Below, piece after piece: positions 36,301 through 45,400 of a stretch of 64,000 nt of DNA. The notes beneath the pieces are model-generated. The model made no database searches. It worked only from the letters and a program-made list of their open reading frames with translations, and was not told the origin of the DNA. The DNA is from Algibacter pacificus (lineage in GTDB: Bacteria; Bacteroidota; Bacteroidia; Flavobacteriales; Flavobacteriaceae). Location of the stretch: assembly GCF_008033385.1 (NCBI RefSeq), contig NZ_VOGY01000013.1, positions 1-64,000 on the forward strand, written 5' to 3'. Both the position numbers and the translations under genes were made by a program. The stretch's first letter is position 1. The number at the start of each line of letters is the position of its first letter.

Positions 36301-36701
36301 ATATTGACAAGCACATGAATGGCAACGAAGATGAAATTGGAAGTATTATTGCGCAACAATACGATTTAATTCTGAATGGTTACGAAATTGGTGGAGGCTC
36401 TGTACGTGCCCACAAACCAGAAATTTTGGAAGCCACTTATAAAAACATGGGATACAACAAGGAAGAGATGCTAAAAAGTGTTGGCACCATGTATAAAGCC
36501 TTCCATTACGGTGCGCCACCACACGGCGGTATTGCTTGGGGTGTAGACCGATTAATGATGATTTTAGAGAAAAAAGCTTCGATTAGAGAGGTAATGGCTT
36601 TCCCTAAAACAGGAACTAGTGAAGATTTACTTTTTGGTGCACCTTCATTATTATCTGATAAAAAAGTAGAAGAAATGAATGTTAAAGTGATGCGTAAGTA
36701 A
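33363..36701 (+). CDS. Fused GatB amidotransferase subunit and aspartyl-tRNA synthetase
   Basis: 1112 residues, a natural fusion of two enzymes. Residues ~1-475 are GatB: ELVIGLETHVRLNTKTKLFC, zinc-site cysteines at 35, 37, 50 and 53, YEYPDNPKNIQITQ, NKAGVPLIEIVTEPC, and the YqeY-like tail ending VIREGILSHV. A low-complexity linker (~480-515, Glu/Thr/Gln-rich) leads to a full bacterial AspRS (~516-1112): OB-fold anticodon domain (FAGWVSSVRDHGELIFIDLRD), motif 2 FRDEDSRGDRQPEFTQLD, GAD insert, motif 3 GGIAWGVDRLMM. In the OB fold the residue after Arg-Asp is His (~549), as in non-discriminating AspRS. One polypeptide would thus charge tRNA(Asn) with Asp and amidate it. No frameshift is involved. 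Confidence 0.95.
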   Translation: MELEQLNDLLKKHELELVIGLETHVRLNTKTKLFCSCPNEEIDTPNQNICSVCTGQMGVLPAINKEAITKAIYFGKAVKSTFENEVISWDRKHYEYPDNPKNIQITQFHNPVIPDGQVSCFRNDGTQFTVNLTQVHIEEDAAKLVHEKKVSLVDFNKAGVPLIEIVTEPCIRHIEDASTYAQYIQRIVQNLKISEANLEKGEFKSDVSVSLRKKQSYELNPRTEIKNLNSFKFMVDALKEEVEKQLTYYIENKAFRPDQTTVLWDADLKQTKTMRKKEFEADYRFISEPDLPFVSIKNVVESIDVDLSTLPFAVESILIKGGVLPQDAKFFTADSLRSETFVAINNELKDPLFVAKTLTNNIKAEDYTTIENISDFIEIFSLFKNEKITPVLAQNAIKSLLENSKFDYKTYFEANTISEEKIHDAIAKVISENEAVANDIKSGNQGKAGILVGKVIAIIGKGASGKVIREGILSHVQDSGETSLEQTVTNNEEPTTKNQQPTSKQEEVLPEIPLIIKDEYRTHVISEISEDNISEKVTFAGWVSSVRDHGELIFIDLRDSSTQIFQVRLSRESFANLDELVKLKPESVITVTGTIVQRKEDDYNAALKTGTIELEATDLDILNLSKTLPFEIKRAIKTNENVRFQYKYLDHRNDDVRRVIVNRHKVIKMMRDILDDADFLEIETPILSAGTDEGAREFIVPTRKQSGAFYTLPQAPQQFKQMLMVSGYEKYFQIARCFRDEDSRGDRQPEFTQLDIEMAYASMQQIIDLNTKMFNAIVKKIYGKKWILHPFEVITYKEAMDFYGCDRPDLRFGLKLQDITEIVKDTSFQVFSKPIEEGGIVKCIKVSAAEQGKKRLSKGQIEKLTGIAQQHGLGGLAYIIVNENDLQSPIIKFLGEDIASGIITTTNAQVGDIVFFSAADYETANKALDAVRQELGRMLRLINPKELRPAWVVDFPMFEKTDEGRWTFTHNPFSMPAIYDIDKHMNGNEDEIGSIIAQQYDLILNGYEIGGGSVRAHKPEILEATYKNMGYNKEEMLKSVGTMYKAFHYGAPPHGGIAWGVDRLMMILEKKASIREVMAFPKTGTSEDLLFGAPSLLSDKKVEEMNVKVMRK

Positions 36702-36728
36702 ACTTTAATTTTCTATTCAAATAAAATG

Positions 36729-36760
36729 AAAAGCTTCAGTTAAATCTGGAGCTTTTTTTT
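36729..36760 (+). terminator. Intrinsic terminator of the amidotransferase operon
   Basis: AAAAGCTTCAG (36729-36739) against CTGGAGCTTTT (36746-36756), one G-T pair, 6-nt loop, then more T; 28 bp after the stop. Confidence 0.88.
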
Positions 36761-36877
36761 TGTTCGAATCAAGAATCAAGAAAATAGAGGGTAGACAAAT
36801 GATATTAGATTGAAGAATAAAACACATAAACTATTGCTATTACCTAGCAACTAACAAACATTAACCACCTCCAACAT

Positions 36878-37180
36878 CTATTTCTCTTTCGAAACATAAT
36901 ACAGACGTTTTAAACTTCTTTTAAGCATATAAAACCTATAAACCCCAATAATAAAGAATAAAGCACTACAAACCAAGCCAATTACGGTAAGATGCTTAAA
37001 ATCTCGAAAGCTATTTAATTCATATAGAGCAAGACTTCCTATAAGTAAATAAAGTGATGATCGCACATAGGATAACAGCGTACGCTCATTAGCCAAACGT
37101 GTACGCTCGATGGATAGATAATCTCTTAAAATAATATCCTGATCAGGTTTAAAATCAGGACCAAAAGGCAAACGTTTCAT
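36878..37180 (-). CDS. DUF202-family small membrane protein
   Basis: 100 residues. The DUF202/YidH signature is present: LSIERTRLANERTLLSYVRSSLYLLIGSLALYEL (described in parts: LANERTLLSYVRSSL then a first membrane helix), followed by a second helix (LTVIGLVCSALFFIIGVYRF) and a basic end. An inner-membrane protein of unknown function, usually about this size. It stands alone, divergent from the DUF2911 gene. Confidence 0.85.
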   Translation of the reverse strand: MKRLPFGPDFKPDQDIILRDYLSIERTRLANERTLLSYVRSSLYLLIGSLALYELNSFRDFKHLTVIGLVCSALFFIIGVYRFYMLKRSLKRLYYVSKEK

Positions 37181-37356
37181 TTTTATTTATTTGCATATAA
37201 AAATACATTTTTTGATACAAAATGGAGTCTATATATTGGTTTCCTTGTAAAAAAATAAATTTTTGTAAACTTTAACAACTACAACCGACTTTTAATTGAT
37301 AGATTAATATTTTTAATCTTAACTTTAAACCTTTAAAAATAAAAGAAAACTCAATT

Positions 37357-37899
37357 ATGAACAAAAGAACTCTATTTACAACAATCACATTTGCATTTGT
37401 CATGCTTTTATCAACGAGTATTAATGCTCAAAATTTCAGCAAATTAGATAAAAGTCCGATGGATGCTGCTGCGTTTCCTTCATCTTACAAAGAAGCCAAT
37501 AAATTAATTAAGATTATTTACAGTCGCCCACAATTAAAAGGAAGAGAATTAAGTACGCTAGCTCCAAACGGAAAAGTATGGCGTGTTGGTGCTAATGAAG
37601 CTGCCGAACTTACCTTATTTACCGACATGAAATTTGGAGACACTACTGTTAAAGCGGGTACCTATACATTTTTCGTAATTCCTAATGAAAACGAATGGAC
37701 CGCTATTATAAGCACAGATACCAACGTTTGGGGCGCTTATTCTTATAATGAAGCCAACGATGTTGCAAGAGTATCTGTTCCTGTAACAACAGGAGATAAC
37801 CTAGAAGCCTTCTCTATAGCTTTTGATGAAGCTGATGGAGCTATACAAATGTATTTAGGCTGGGGAACTACCAGAATTGCCGTACCTTTCGTAAAATAA
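37357..37899 (+). CDS. DUF2911 domain protein, secreted
   Basis: 180 residues. The signal peptide ends SINAQ (~25). The rest is one DUF2911 domain: SYKEANKLIKIIYSRPQLKGR, GKVWRVGANEAAELTLFTDM, VKAGTYTFFVIPNENEWTAI and WGAYSYNEANDVARVSVPV. The domain is common in Bacteroidota and probably periplasmic; no activity is known. Monocistronic with a terminator just after it. It is the last chromosomal gene before the tRNA-Phe island. Confidence 0.92.
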   Translation: MNKRTLFTTITFAFVMLLSTSINAQNFSKLDKSPMDAAAFPSSYKEANKLIKIIYSRPQLKGRELSTLAPNGKVWRVGANEAAELTLFTDMKFGDTTVKAGTYTFFVIPNENEWTAIISTDTNVWGAYSYNEANDVARVSVPVTTGDNLEAFSIAFDEADGAIQMYLGWGTTRIAVPFVK

Positions 37900-37920
37900 T
37901 AAAACTCTTTTTTAAAACAA

Positions 37921-37954
37921 AAATCCCGTTAACCTAAGTTTTCGGGATTTTTTT
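37921..37954 (+). terminator. Intrinsic terminator of the DUF2911 gene
   Basis: AAATCCCG (37921-37928) pairs with CGGGATTT (37943-37950), followed by T residues; 21 bp after the stop. Confidence 0.85.
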
Positions 37955-38045
37955 ATAATGACACTTTTAACTAAAAAGCATATCTAAAACACAATAATTG
38001 CGAATGGCCCCCTTTTGGACTTGATCCCATCTAACTATAAAACCA

Positions 38046-38075
38046 AAAAACCCGATTCAAACGAATCGGGTTTTT
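38046..38075 (-). terminator. Bidirectional terminator, probably the original tRNA-Phe terminator
   Basis: 13-bp stem, AAAAACCCGATTC (38046-38058) against 38063-38075, AAAC loop. It lies two bases outside the left 15-bp att repeat. On the minus strand this is directly downstream of where the tRNA-Phe 3' end stood before the element inserted. Confidence 0.75.
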
Positions 38076-38077
38076 AG

Positions 38078-38092
38078 TGGTGGTGCCTCCAG
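38078..38092. repeat. Left attachment repeat (attL core)
   Basis: TGGTGGTGCCTCCAG, identical to 56878-56892, where it is the 3' end of the tRNA-Phe gene (CCA, acceptor strand, start of T stem) read on the minus strand. It marks the left end of the 18.8-kb element. Confidence 0.85.
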
Positions 38093-38222
38093 CACCAAAT
38101 TAAACCTTTCTTAAACATTGTAAATCTTATTAAAACCTTTTGAAACACCTATTAAATAAGGGTTTTTATGTATTTTGTGTTCTGTATTTATTAAGGAAGT
38201 CTTAAACAAAAAAACCTTAAAA

Positions 38223-38242
38223 AGCACACAAATTAGCACACA
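38223..38242 (+). repeat. Left pair of integrase arm-type repeats
   Basis: AGCACACA at 38223-38230 and 38235-38242, 12 bp apart, same orientation as the pair at 56815-56834 near the other end. It sits just upstream of the integrase start. Confidence 0.6.
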
Positions 38243-38275
38243 ATTTTGTATCTTTAAGTCAAACAAATCAACGTT

Positions 38276-39577
38276 ATGACTGCTATTTCACGTTCTAAAG
38301 GTACAGCTCGTTTCGCATTTAGGGAATCGAATTCAAAATTACAAAATTCAAAACAAAAGCAGAGTTTAATTATTTTAAACTTTGCTTATGGTACTACTCG
38401 TTTTAGATACTCAACCGGTTATAAAAGTTGTTATGACGATTGGGATTTTAAAAAACAAAGGGTTAAAAACAAAGCATCTATCTCAAACAAAGACGAAGTA
38501 AACGACTATTTAAGTGGTTTAGAAAAGTTTATTAATAAAAAGTATTCAGAGCTAACTAAAGAGCAAGGAGAAGTCTCTAAAGATGTCTTAAAGTATCATT
38601 TAGACGTGTTTACTAAAAAGATAACCCCTAACATTGAATTTAATAAAAACCTAACATTCTTCGAGGTTATTCAGCAATTTATTGATTTAAAAGATGGTCA
38701 AATTTCAAATATTACGCTGCGCTCATATAAGCAGACACAAAAACGACTACAAGAGTATGAGAAGCATTATAATACAAGGTTGATATTTCAAGCTATTGAT
38801 ATGAGCTTTTATAACAAGTTTGTTAAGTTTATGGAAGCTAATAACTACTCGTTAAATACTATCGGAAAGCATATAAAAACCTTAAAGACGTTTTTAAATT
38901 ATGCAGTTTCTGAAGGTTATTCTGCCAATCAAAAATTTAAGAGTAATGATTTTAAAGTTAAGAAAGAAATTACAACCGAAATCTACTTAACTGATGATGA
39001 AATACAACAAATGTTTGAAAAGGATTTATCGAAATATCCAGAGTTAGAACATGCGAGAGATGTCTTTTTGATGGGATGCTATACAGGTCAGCGTATAAGT
39101 GACTATAACGGATTGAAAGAAGAAGATATTATTACAATTGATGGCGTGCAATTCTTTGAAATCAAACAAAAGAAAAACCGTAAATACGGTAGAGTTGTGC
39201 ATTGTCCTATTACCAAAGAAATGAAATCTATAATGAATGCGAGGTATAACGGAAAACCACCTAAAAAAATACACGAGCAAGATTTAAACGAAAACATCAA
39301 ACAAGTTGGTCAAATGTTAGAATGGGATGAGTTAATCAAGTGTGAGTACACCAAAGGCGGTAAGCTTAATATAGAAATGATTCCAAAATACGACTTAATC
39401 AAATCGCATACTGCAAGAAGAAGTTTCTGCACCAACAAATATAAAGCAGGAATGAGTGTGTTTGATATAATGCTATTTTCAGGCCATACAACTGAAAAAG
39501 AATTTTATAAGTATATTAGAATCAAAAATCAAGAAAGAGCATCACATATTGTCAAAGGAGGTTTTTTTAACGTTTAA
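38276..39577 (+). CDS. Tyrosine-type site-specific integrase
   Basis: 433 residues. The N-terminal arm-binding region (~30-110; GTTRFRYSTGYKSCYDDWDF...) precedes a SAM-like core-binding domain (~125-225; FFEVIQQFIDLKDGQISNIT) and the catalytic domain (~235-430). Catalytic residues: Arg273 (CYTGQRISDYNGL), Lys in QKKNRK, His378 and Arg381 (HTARRSFC), His404 (FSGHTTEKEF) and the nucleophile Tyr413 (FYKYIRI). This is the Bacteroidota phage_int_SAM_5 type found on ICEs and islands. It lies next to attL and would catalyse integration into and excision from tRNA-Phe. The catalytic set is complete, so it may be active. Confidence 0.95.
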   Translation: MTAISRSKGTARFAFRESNSKLQNSKQKQSLIILNFAYGTTRFRYSTGYKSCYDDWDFKKQRVKNKASISNKDEVNDYLSGLEKFINKKYSELTKEQGEVSKDVLKYHLDVFTKKITPNIEFNKNLTFFEVIQQFIDLKDGQISNITLRSYKQTQKRLQEYEKHYNTRLIFQAIDMSFYNKFVKFMEANNYSLNTIGKHIKTLKTFLNYAVSEGYSANQKFKSNDFKVKKEITTEIYLTDDEIQQMFEKDLSKYPELEHARDVFLMGCYTGQRISDYNGLKEEDIITIDGVQFFEIKQKKNRKYGRVVHCPITKEMKSIMNARYNGKPPKKIHEQDLNENIKQVGQMLEWDELIKCEYTKGGKLNIEMIPKYDLIKSHTARRSFCTNKYKAGMSVFDIMLFSGHTTEKEFYKYIRIKNQERASHIVKGGFFNV

Positions 39578-39599
39578 TCATATTTAAAAATTAGTATAA

Positions 39600-40880
39600 A
39601 TGGAAGATACTTATTCTTTTGATAAATTTTGTGAGTTGCTAAGCGATGAAGATATTTTAAGAACCTCTACAGCTTTTGGTGTTGCTAAAAAATTTCAAAC
39701 TTTAATATTAGATATAAAGTCTCAGGTCTTAAAAGAATTAATGAACAGAACTGAAAATCAAGATGTTTATTTAGATTTTCTAGTGAATGAAATTGAGAAG
39801 CAGGACTATGTAAAAGATGCTGGTATTAATTACATAAATAGTTGGCTTAAAGAATATAGTATTTCCATAGATGCGATTTTAGAAGATGAAGACCATAAAG
39901 AACCAATTTTTGCAGTATTGGATAGGCATTATAACGATATGGAACCTTTTTCAGCAGAAAAAGATAAAGCTTTACTCTTACAAACAGACTTCTTAAATTA
40001 TTTCTGTTGTAAATATGCAAATCAGCTCATAGAATTTTTAAAGTCTAAAATGCCAAAAGCCAAGCCTCAAGAACCTGCACAAATACCAATTGTAAATAAC
40101 AAACCCTTCAAAGATGAATATTTAACAGTCTTTTGCAAAGAAATAAGTGATGAAAGAGCTGTTAGGGAAACATCATTTATGCAATTATATGATTGTGGGC
40201 TTACACATTACACACCTTATTTAGAATCTGAAATTACAGAAAACCTATTAATTCTAGATAACGATAAAAAGGAGGATTACTTAAGTTATGTATTAGATAA
40301 AGTGACTAAAACGCCTTTCGCTAGCATTTCAAACGATTTTATAGATAAATATATTCAAGAGTATGATGTTGATATAAATGATTTTCCAAACTTTAAAAAT
40401 AAAGAACTAAATGATGCATTAGAAACCTATTATCAAGGAATGCATTATACAACGCATCAAGAACAACATAAACTGCTATGTATACAAATCGATTTCTATT
40501 GTTACGCCAGTATGTTAGAGGTTAAAAAAATAATAGCGTTTATTGAAACCAAGTCAGAAAAAACAAACACAAATATTAATCTAATGAAAGAGGAAATATC
40601 AGAACCAATATCAAAATTAAAATGGCTTGGAAAAACATCGCAATTAGGATTTATTATTTCTTCTTTAACTGATTTAGGTTACATAGAAGCACCATTAAGA
40701 CAAAACGGAGATATTAACTATACTCAATTTGCAAAACTGGTTAAACAAACTTTTGATATTGATACTACAGAAAGTACATTATCTAAATATCTTAATACGG
40801 ACTCAGAAAAAGGTCAAGAACCAATGAGGAAGTTTGAGCAAAACGGTTTTAATATACCTCACAAAAATATAGTAAGCTAG
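39600..40880 (+). CDS. Unknown island protein with RteC-like C-terminus
   Basis: 426 residues, 22 bp after the integrase gene. Largely alpha-helical and acidic; no signal peptide or membrane helix. The C-terminal ~90 residues (KLKWLGKTSQLGFIISSLTDLGYI....FAKLVKQTFDIDTTESTLSKYL) resemble the end of RteC-type proteins on Bacteroidota mobile elements (KLKW.g...L.eLI..L...G.I, then an F-containing helix), which help control excision. The rest I do not recognise. Probably an element regulatory or structural factor. The link to RteC is weak, by eye only. Confidence 0.6.
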   Translation: MEDTYSFDKFCELLSDEDILRTSTAFGVAKKFQTLILDIKSQVLKELMNRTENQDVYLDFLVNEIEKQDYVKDAGINYINSWLKEYSISIDAILEDEDHKEPIFAVLDRHYNDMEPFSAEKDKALLLQTDFLNYFCCKYANQLIEFLKSKMPKAKPQEPAQIPIVNNKPFKDEYLTVFCKEISDERAVRETSFMQLYDCGLTHYTPYLESEITENLLILDNDKKEDYLSYVLDKVTKTPFASISNDFIDKYIQEYDVDINDFPNFKNKELNDALETYYQGMHYTTHQEQHKLLCIQIDFYCYASMLEVKKIIAFIETKSEKTNTNINLMKEEISEPISKLKWLGKTSQLGFIISSLTDLGYIEAPLRQNGDINYTQFAKLVKQTFDIDTTESTLSKYLNTDSEKGQEPMRKFEQNGFNIPHKNIVS

Positions 40881-40961
40881 TACCGTTCGAGTACCTTCTG
40901 GTACGCTTATCAAAGTACATCTTATTTAATTTTATCCCATCAAACAATAAAACCCATAACG

Positions 40962-41258
40962 ATGGAACAAAGTAAAGTAACACATGTATTTGGTATCTCG
41001 CCAAACGAATTAAAAGAGAACATCCTAAACGATGTCAGAACAGAATTAAAAGCTTTAGTAGAGCATTTTCAACCTGTAAAACCAGCTGAATATATCACCA
41101 GAAAAGAAGCTGCCAAAATTTTAAAAGTTTCATTAGTAACCTTATCAGATTGGAATAAAAAAGGTATTCTAAAACCTTACAGATTAGGAAACCTTATCAG
41201 GTATAAACGTACCGAATTAGACCAGGCATTAATTAGTATTAACTCTAAAAACAACTAA
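40962..41258 (+). CDS. Helix-turn-helix (excisionase-like) DNA-binding protein
   Basis: 98 residues. An N-terminal coiled segment (NELKENILNDVRTELKALVEHF) precedes a MerR/excisionase-type winged HTH: EYITRKEAAKILKVSLVTLSDWNKKGILKPYRLGNLIRYKR (in parts: ITRKEAAKILKVS, TLSDWNKKGILKPYRLG, IRYKRTEL). Such proteins next to integrases often act as directionality factors or regulators. Two bases before a second, related HTH gene. An 80-bp gap upstream holds a small GTACC-TTCT-GGTAC hairpin (40891-40904). Confidence 0.88.
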   Translation: MEQSKVTHVFGISPNELKENILNDVRTELKALVEHFQPVKPAEYITRKEAAKILKVSLVTLSDWNKKGILKPYRLGNLIRYKRTELDQALISINSKNN

Positions 41259-41260
41259 TT

Positions 41261-41545
41261 ATGGCAGAATTCAAACACCCAATAAACGATAGTCTTAAAA
41301 AGATAAACGACAGGTTAGAATATTTAATAAAGCAACAAGCATTAGCTAATAAGCAATTGCCAGAATATACAATCTTAGACAATGCTGATATATTGCAACT
41401 CTTTAAAATAACAGCTAAAACAGCTAGTACGTGGCGTAATGAAGGTATTTTACCTTATTTACAAGTCAAAACTAAGATTTTCTATAAACTCTCAGACATT
41501 CATAGTGTAATTGATGCTAATTACAATCCGAGTAAAAAAAAATAG
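41261..41545 (+). CDS. Second helix-turn-helix (excisionase-like) protein
   Basis: 94 residues, starting two bases after the previous HTH gene, so cotranscribed. A coiled N-terminus (NDSLKKINDRLEYLIKQQALANKQ) precedes an HTH of the same class: ILDNADILQLFKITAKTASTWRNEGILPYLQVKTKIFYKLSDI (in parts: NADILQLFKITAKTASTWR, GILPYLQVKTKIFYKLSDI). Tandem pairs of such genes are common on Bacteroidota mobile elements. Probably one of the pair controls excision and the other transcription; which is which cannot be told. Confidence 0.82.
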   Translation: MAEFKHPINDSLKKINDRLEYLIKQQALANKQLPEYTILDNADILQLFKITAKTASTWRNEGILPYLQVKTKIFYKLSDIHSVIDANYNPSKKK

Positions 41546-41577
41546 TAAATATTTCAAAAGTTAATATTCCATTGCAA

Positions 41578-42300
41578 ATGTGTAATTGGGTAGTGCAAAA
41601 TAATTCAGAAAACCCTTTTAGGTTGTATGTTTATTTAAAATTAAGCTACCCTTCAGGAAAGATTCATTGGGATAATTACAACATAGATTGTGCAAGTTTA
41701 ACGCTATGTAAAACAACCAAAACGGTAAAGTCTAATTTCAGTAGGCTTGAAAAGTTAGAGTGGTTACATTACGATGAAGATTATCAGTTCTATAGATTGA
41801 TGTCTTTAGAAAAAATAAGGCAAAAATACGATTGGGTATCACGTAGAGCATATCCTTTTACGTATAAGGATGTAACACATATTAGGGCAACATTAGGTGC
41901 AATTATATACACACAACCGTACAAAATATATTGCAGGAAACATTTTAAACGTAGTAGCAACGTGCTAAAAAGTAGAAGCGCCGATGAGACTATTACGTTT
42001 TCCTGTGATACCAAAAAATATGCGGAAGTATCTGTGTTAAGCATCAAGGAATTTTTCGGAATCACAATTAATAAAGCGGTCAGGCTAAAACAAGCAGCTG
42101 AAAGATGGGGTTTAATTGAAGTGAAAAAACAATATCTAAAACTTCAAAAAAATCAAGTATATGCAGCTAAAAAAGGAAACGAATATAGAGATGAAAGTCA
42201 AAATATTGTCTTTTTAAATGGAAGCTACTATATTCAGCAAATTGATAAGATTTACACCGAATTATACTTTAAAAGAAGGAAAAAAATAGAAACATTATAA
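41578..42300 (+). CDS. Unknown basic island protein, possibly DNA-binding
   Basis: 240 residues from ATG 41578; an in-frame TTG six bases earlier is possible. Basic, with two stretches that look like winged helices: SLTLCKTTKTVKSNFSRLEKLEWLHYDED (~44-72, in the form of a replication-initiator or MarR-like wing) and VSVLSIKEFFGITINKAVRLKQAAERWGLIEV (~170-200). It could be a replication or plasmid-maintenance protein carried by the element, or a regulator; I do not recognise a family. It follows the tandem HTH genes by 32 bp and precedes the restriction-modification operon by 185 bp. Confidence 0.6.
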   Translation: MCNWVVQNNSENPFRLYVYLKLSYPSGKIHWDNYNIDCASLTLCKTTKTVKSNFSRLEKLEWLHYDEDYQFYRLMSLEKIRQKYDWVSRRAYPFTYKDVTHIRATLGAIIYTQPYKIYCRKHFKRSSNVLKSRSADETITFSCDTKKYAEVSVLSIKEFFGITINKAVRLKQAAERWGLIEVKKQYLKLQKNQVYAAKKGNEYRDESQNIVFLNGSYYIQQIDKIYTELYFKRRKKIETL

Positions 42301-42485
42301 GTAGATATATAATACAACAATAGCATTATCTATATCAATAAGCAATATTAAACAAACAACGATAGCGACATGCCTATAGTGTTTTAAGTTAAAGATTATT
42401 GCTTAATGGGAAATACCGTAATGTTATACCAATTTATATTTATATTTTTATAGTCTGCATTCAGATCAATCAATCAAAAAACTAA

Positions 42486-45400
42486 ATGAAATTCAACGAA
42501 GATTCAAGAGTCAAAATACCATCAATATTACATCTTACACGTTTAGGATATAAATATTTATCATTAAAGGGAGCAGTTTGGAATGAAGAAACGAACATTT
42601 TTACAGATATATTTATTGAAAGCGTTCAAAAGATAAACAATGATTTAGAAGTAGATGAAGCTAAAAGGTTATTAAGTGATGTATCATTACTATTAGATAA
42701 TGAAGATTTAGGAAAAGCATTCTACGAGAGATTAAGTCAAAAAACGGGACATAAGATTATTGATTTTGAAAACTTTGAAAACAATACATTTAATGTTGTT
42801 ACAGAGCTAACTTATAAAAATGGTGATGAAGAATTTAGACCAGATATAATTCTTTTAGTTAATGGTTTACCATTAGTTTTTATAGAGGTTAAGAAACCTA
42901 ATAACAGAGAAGGGATTATTGCAGAGCGTAACAGAATTAATAAACGTTTCCAAAATAAAAAATTTAGACGCTTTGTAAATATTACACAGTTAATGGTATT
43001 CTCAAATAATATGGAATACGATAGTAGTGACATGGATACTATACAAGGTGTATTTTATGCATCGCCATCTTATCACAAACCAATATTTAATTATTTCAGA
43101 GAAGAAGAAACGCTTGATTTAAATAGTCTTCTATTATCTGAAAATGATACTACAGAAAATGAAGTCCTAAAAGATAATAACTTAGTTATTATTAAGCACT
43201 CACCAGAGTTTTTAACTAATAAAGATTCCAATACACCAACAAACAGAGTGTCTACCTCTTTGTTTTCTAAACATAGGCTATCTTTTATTCTACAATATGC
43301 AATTGCATACGTAAATGAAAGCTCAGCCTTACAAAAACATATAATGCGTTATCCTCAATTATTTGCAACCAAAGCAATAGAGAATAAACTAAATGAGGGT
43401 ATAAGAAAAGGTATTATATGGCATACACAAGGAAGTGGTAAAACAGCATTAACGTATTACAATGTTAAGTTTCTAACAGACTATTATCAAAAACAAAATG
43501 TAATACCAAAATTCTATTTTATAGTAGATAGATTAGATTTATTAATTCAAGCTAAAAGAGAATTTACAAGCAGAGGTTTAACGGTGCATATTGTTAATTC
43601 AAGAAATGAATTTGTTGCAGATATAAAATCTAAAGCAGCATTACATAACGAAAGAGGAAACGCAGAAATTACAGTAGTAAATATTCAAAAGTTTTCAGAT
43701 GATGCTAAAATAGTAACAGAACAAGATTATGATATTAATATTCAACGTGTTTATTTCTTAGATGAAGTACATCGTAGTTATAATCCAGAAGGTAGTTTTT
43801 TAGCAAATTTAGAGCAGTCAGATAAAAATGCTATTAAAATTGGATTAACCGGTACACCTTTATTGGGTACAGAGTATAATTCTAAAACCTTGTTTGGCGA
43901 TTATATTCATAAATACTATTACAATGCATCTATTGCAGATGGTTACACATTAAAACTAATTAGAGAAGAAATAGCATCTAATTATAAAATGGTTTTAGAG
44001 CAAGCCTTAAAAGAAATTAAAGTATTACAAGGTGATGTTCCTAAAAAGAAAATCTATGCAGATGCACGTTTTGCAGAACCAATGTTAGATTACATTGTTG
44101 AAGATTTTGAAAGTTTTAGATTAATGAATAACGATGCATCAGTTGGTGCAATGGTAGTATGTGATAGTTCAGATCAAGCTAAAATGTTATTTGAAATATT
44201 CAATAACAAATATAGAGATAGCAATGTTGTTGTTTTAGACAAAGTTGCAGAAGAAAGAGAATCTTATGGAGATAAAAAAAGAGAAAGCTATAAAGTAAAA
44301 AAAGCAGCTTTAATTCTTCACGACATAGGTACTAAAGAAGAACGTAAACAAGAAGTAGAAGATTTTAAAGATGGTAAAATAGATTTTCTTTTTGTTTACA
44401 ATATGCTATTAACTGGTTTCGATGCTAAAAGACTAAAGAAACTATACATAGGTCGTTTAATTAAAAAGCATAATCTATTACAAACATTAACCAGAGTAAA
44501 TAGAACATATAAAGATTATAAATATGGTTTTGTAGTTGATTTCGCAGACATTAAAGCAGAGTTTGATAAAACTAATAAAGATTACTTTGAAGAGCTTCAA
44601 GAGGTTTTAGGTGATGAAATGGAACATTATTCTAACATCTTTAAATCTAAAGAAGAAATTCAAGAGGAAATAGCAGATATAAAAGAGATATTATTTCATT
44701 ATGATACTTTAAATGCTGAAAACTTCTCACAGCAAATTTCTCAAATATCAGATCGTAAAAAAATGTTAGGTATAGTAAAGGCTTTAGGTAATGCTAAAAG
44801 TCTGTACAATCTAATTCGTTTGTTTGGGCATTATGAGTTGTTAGAAAAAGTAGATTTTAAAAAGCTTTCAGTATTATATAGAGAAGCAAATAATCACTTG
44901 CAATTGCTAAACCAAAAGGAAGCATTAGAAAACAATATAGATACTACTAATCTATTAAATGTAGCGTTAGAAGATGTAGTCTTTATGTTTAATAAGGTTG
45001 GAGAGGAAGAACTAATTTTAGCAGATCAATTAAAAGATACACTTCGCAAAACAAGAGAAGAATTAGCAAGTAATTTTGATAAAAAAGACCCTGAATTTGT
45101 AAGTTTGTACGATGAATTAGAGCGTCTGTTTAAGAAGAAGAAATTAAACGAAGTAACGCAAGAGGATATGAAAGCTAATATTGGAGCGTTAAAAGAAATT
45201 CACGCAAAAATATTAGAGTTAAACAGACAAAATAAACTACTTCAAGCTAAATATGATAACGACCCTAAATACTGTCGTATTCATAAGCGATTGGTAGAAA
45301 AAGGTGGTTTAACAAAAAGAGAAAGCCAATTATTTGAAGCTTTACAATCGGTTAAAAGTGAAGCAGATCTACAAGTAATACAAAATAGTAGGTTATTACA

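Noticed and set aside
40881-40961. GTACC-TTCT-GGTAC hairpin as a terminator or origin
   Set aside because: A 5-bp stem without a T tract; too weak to name.
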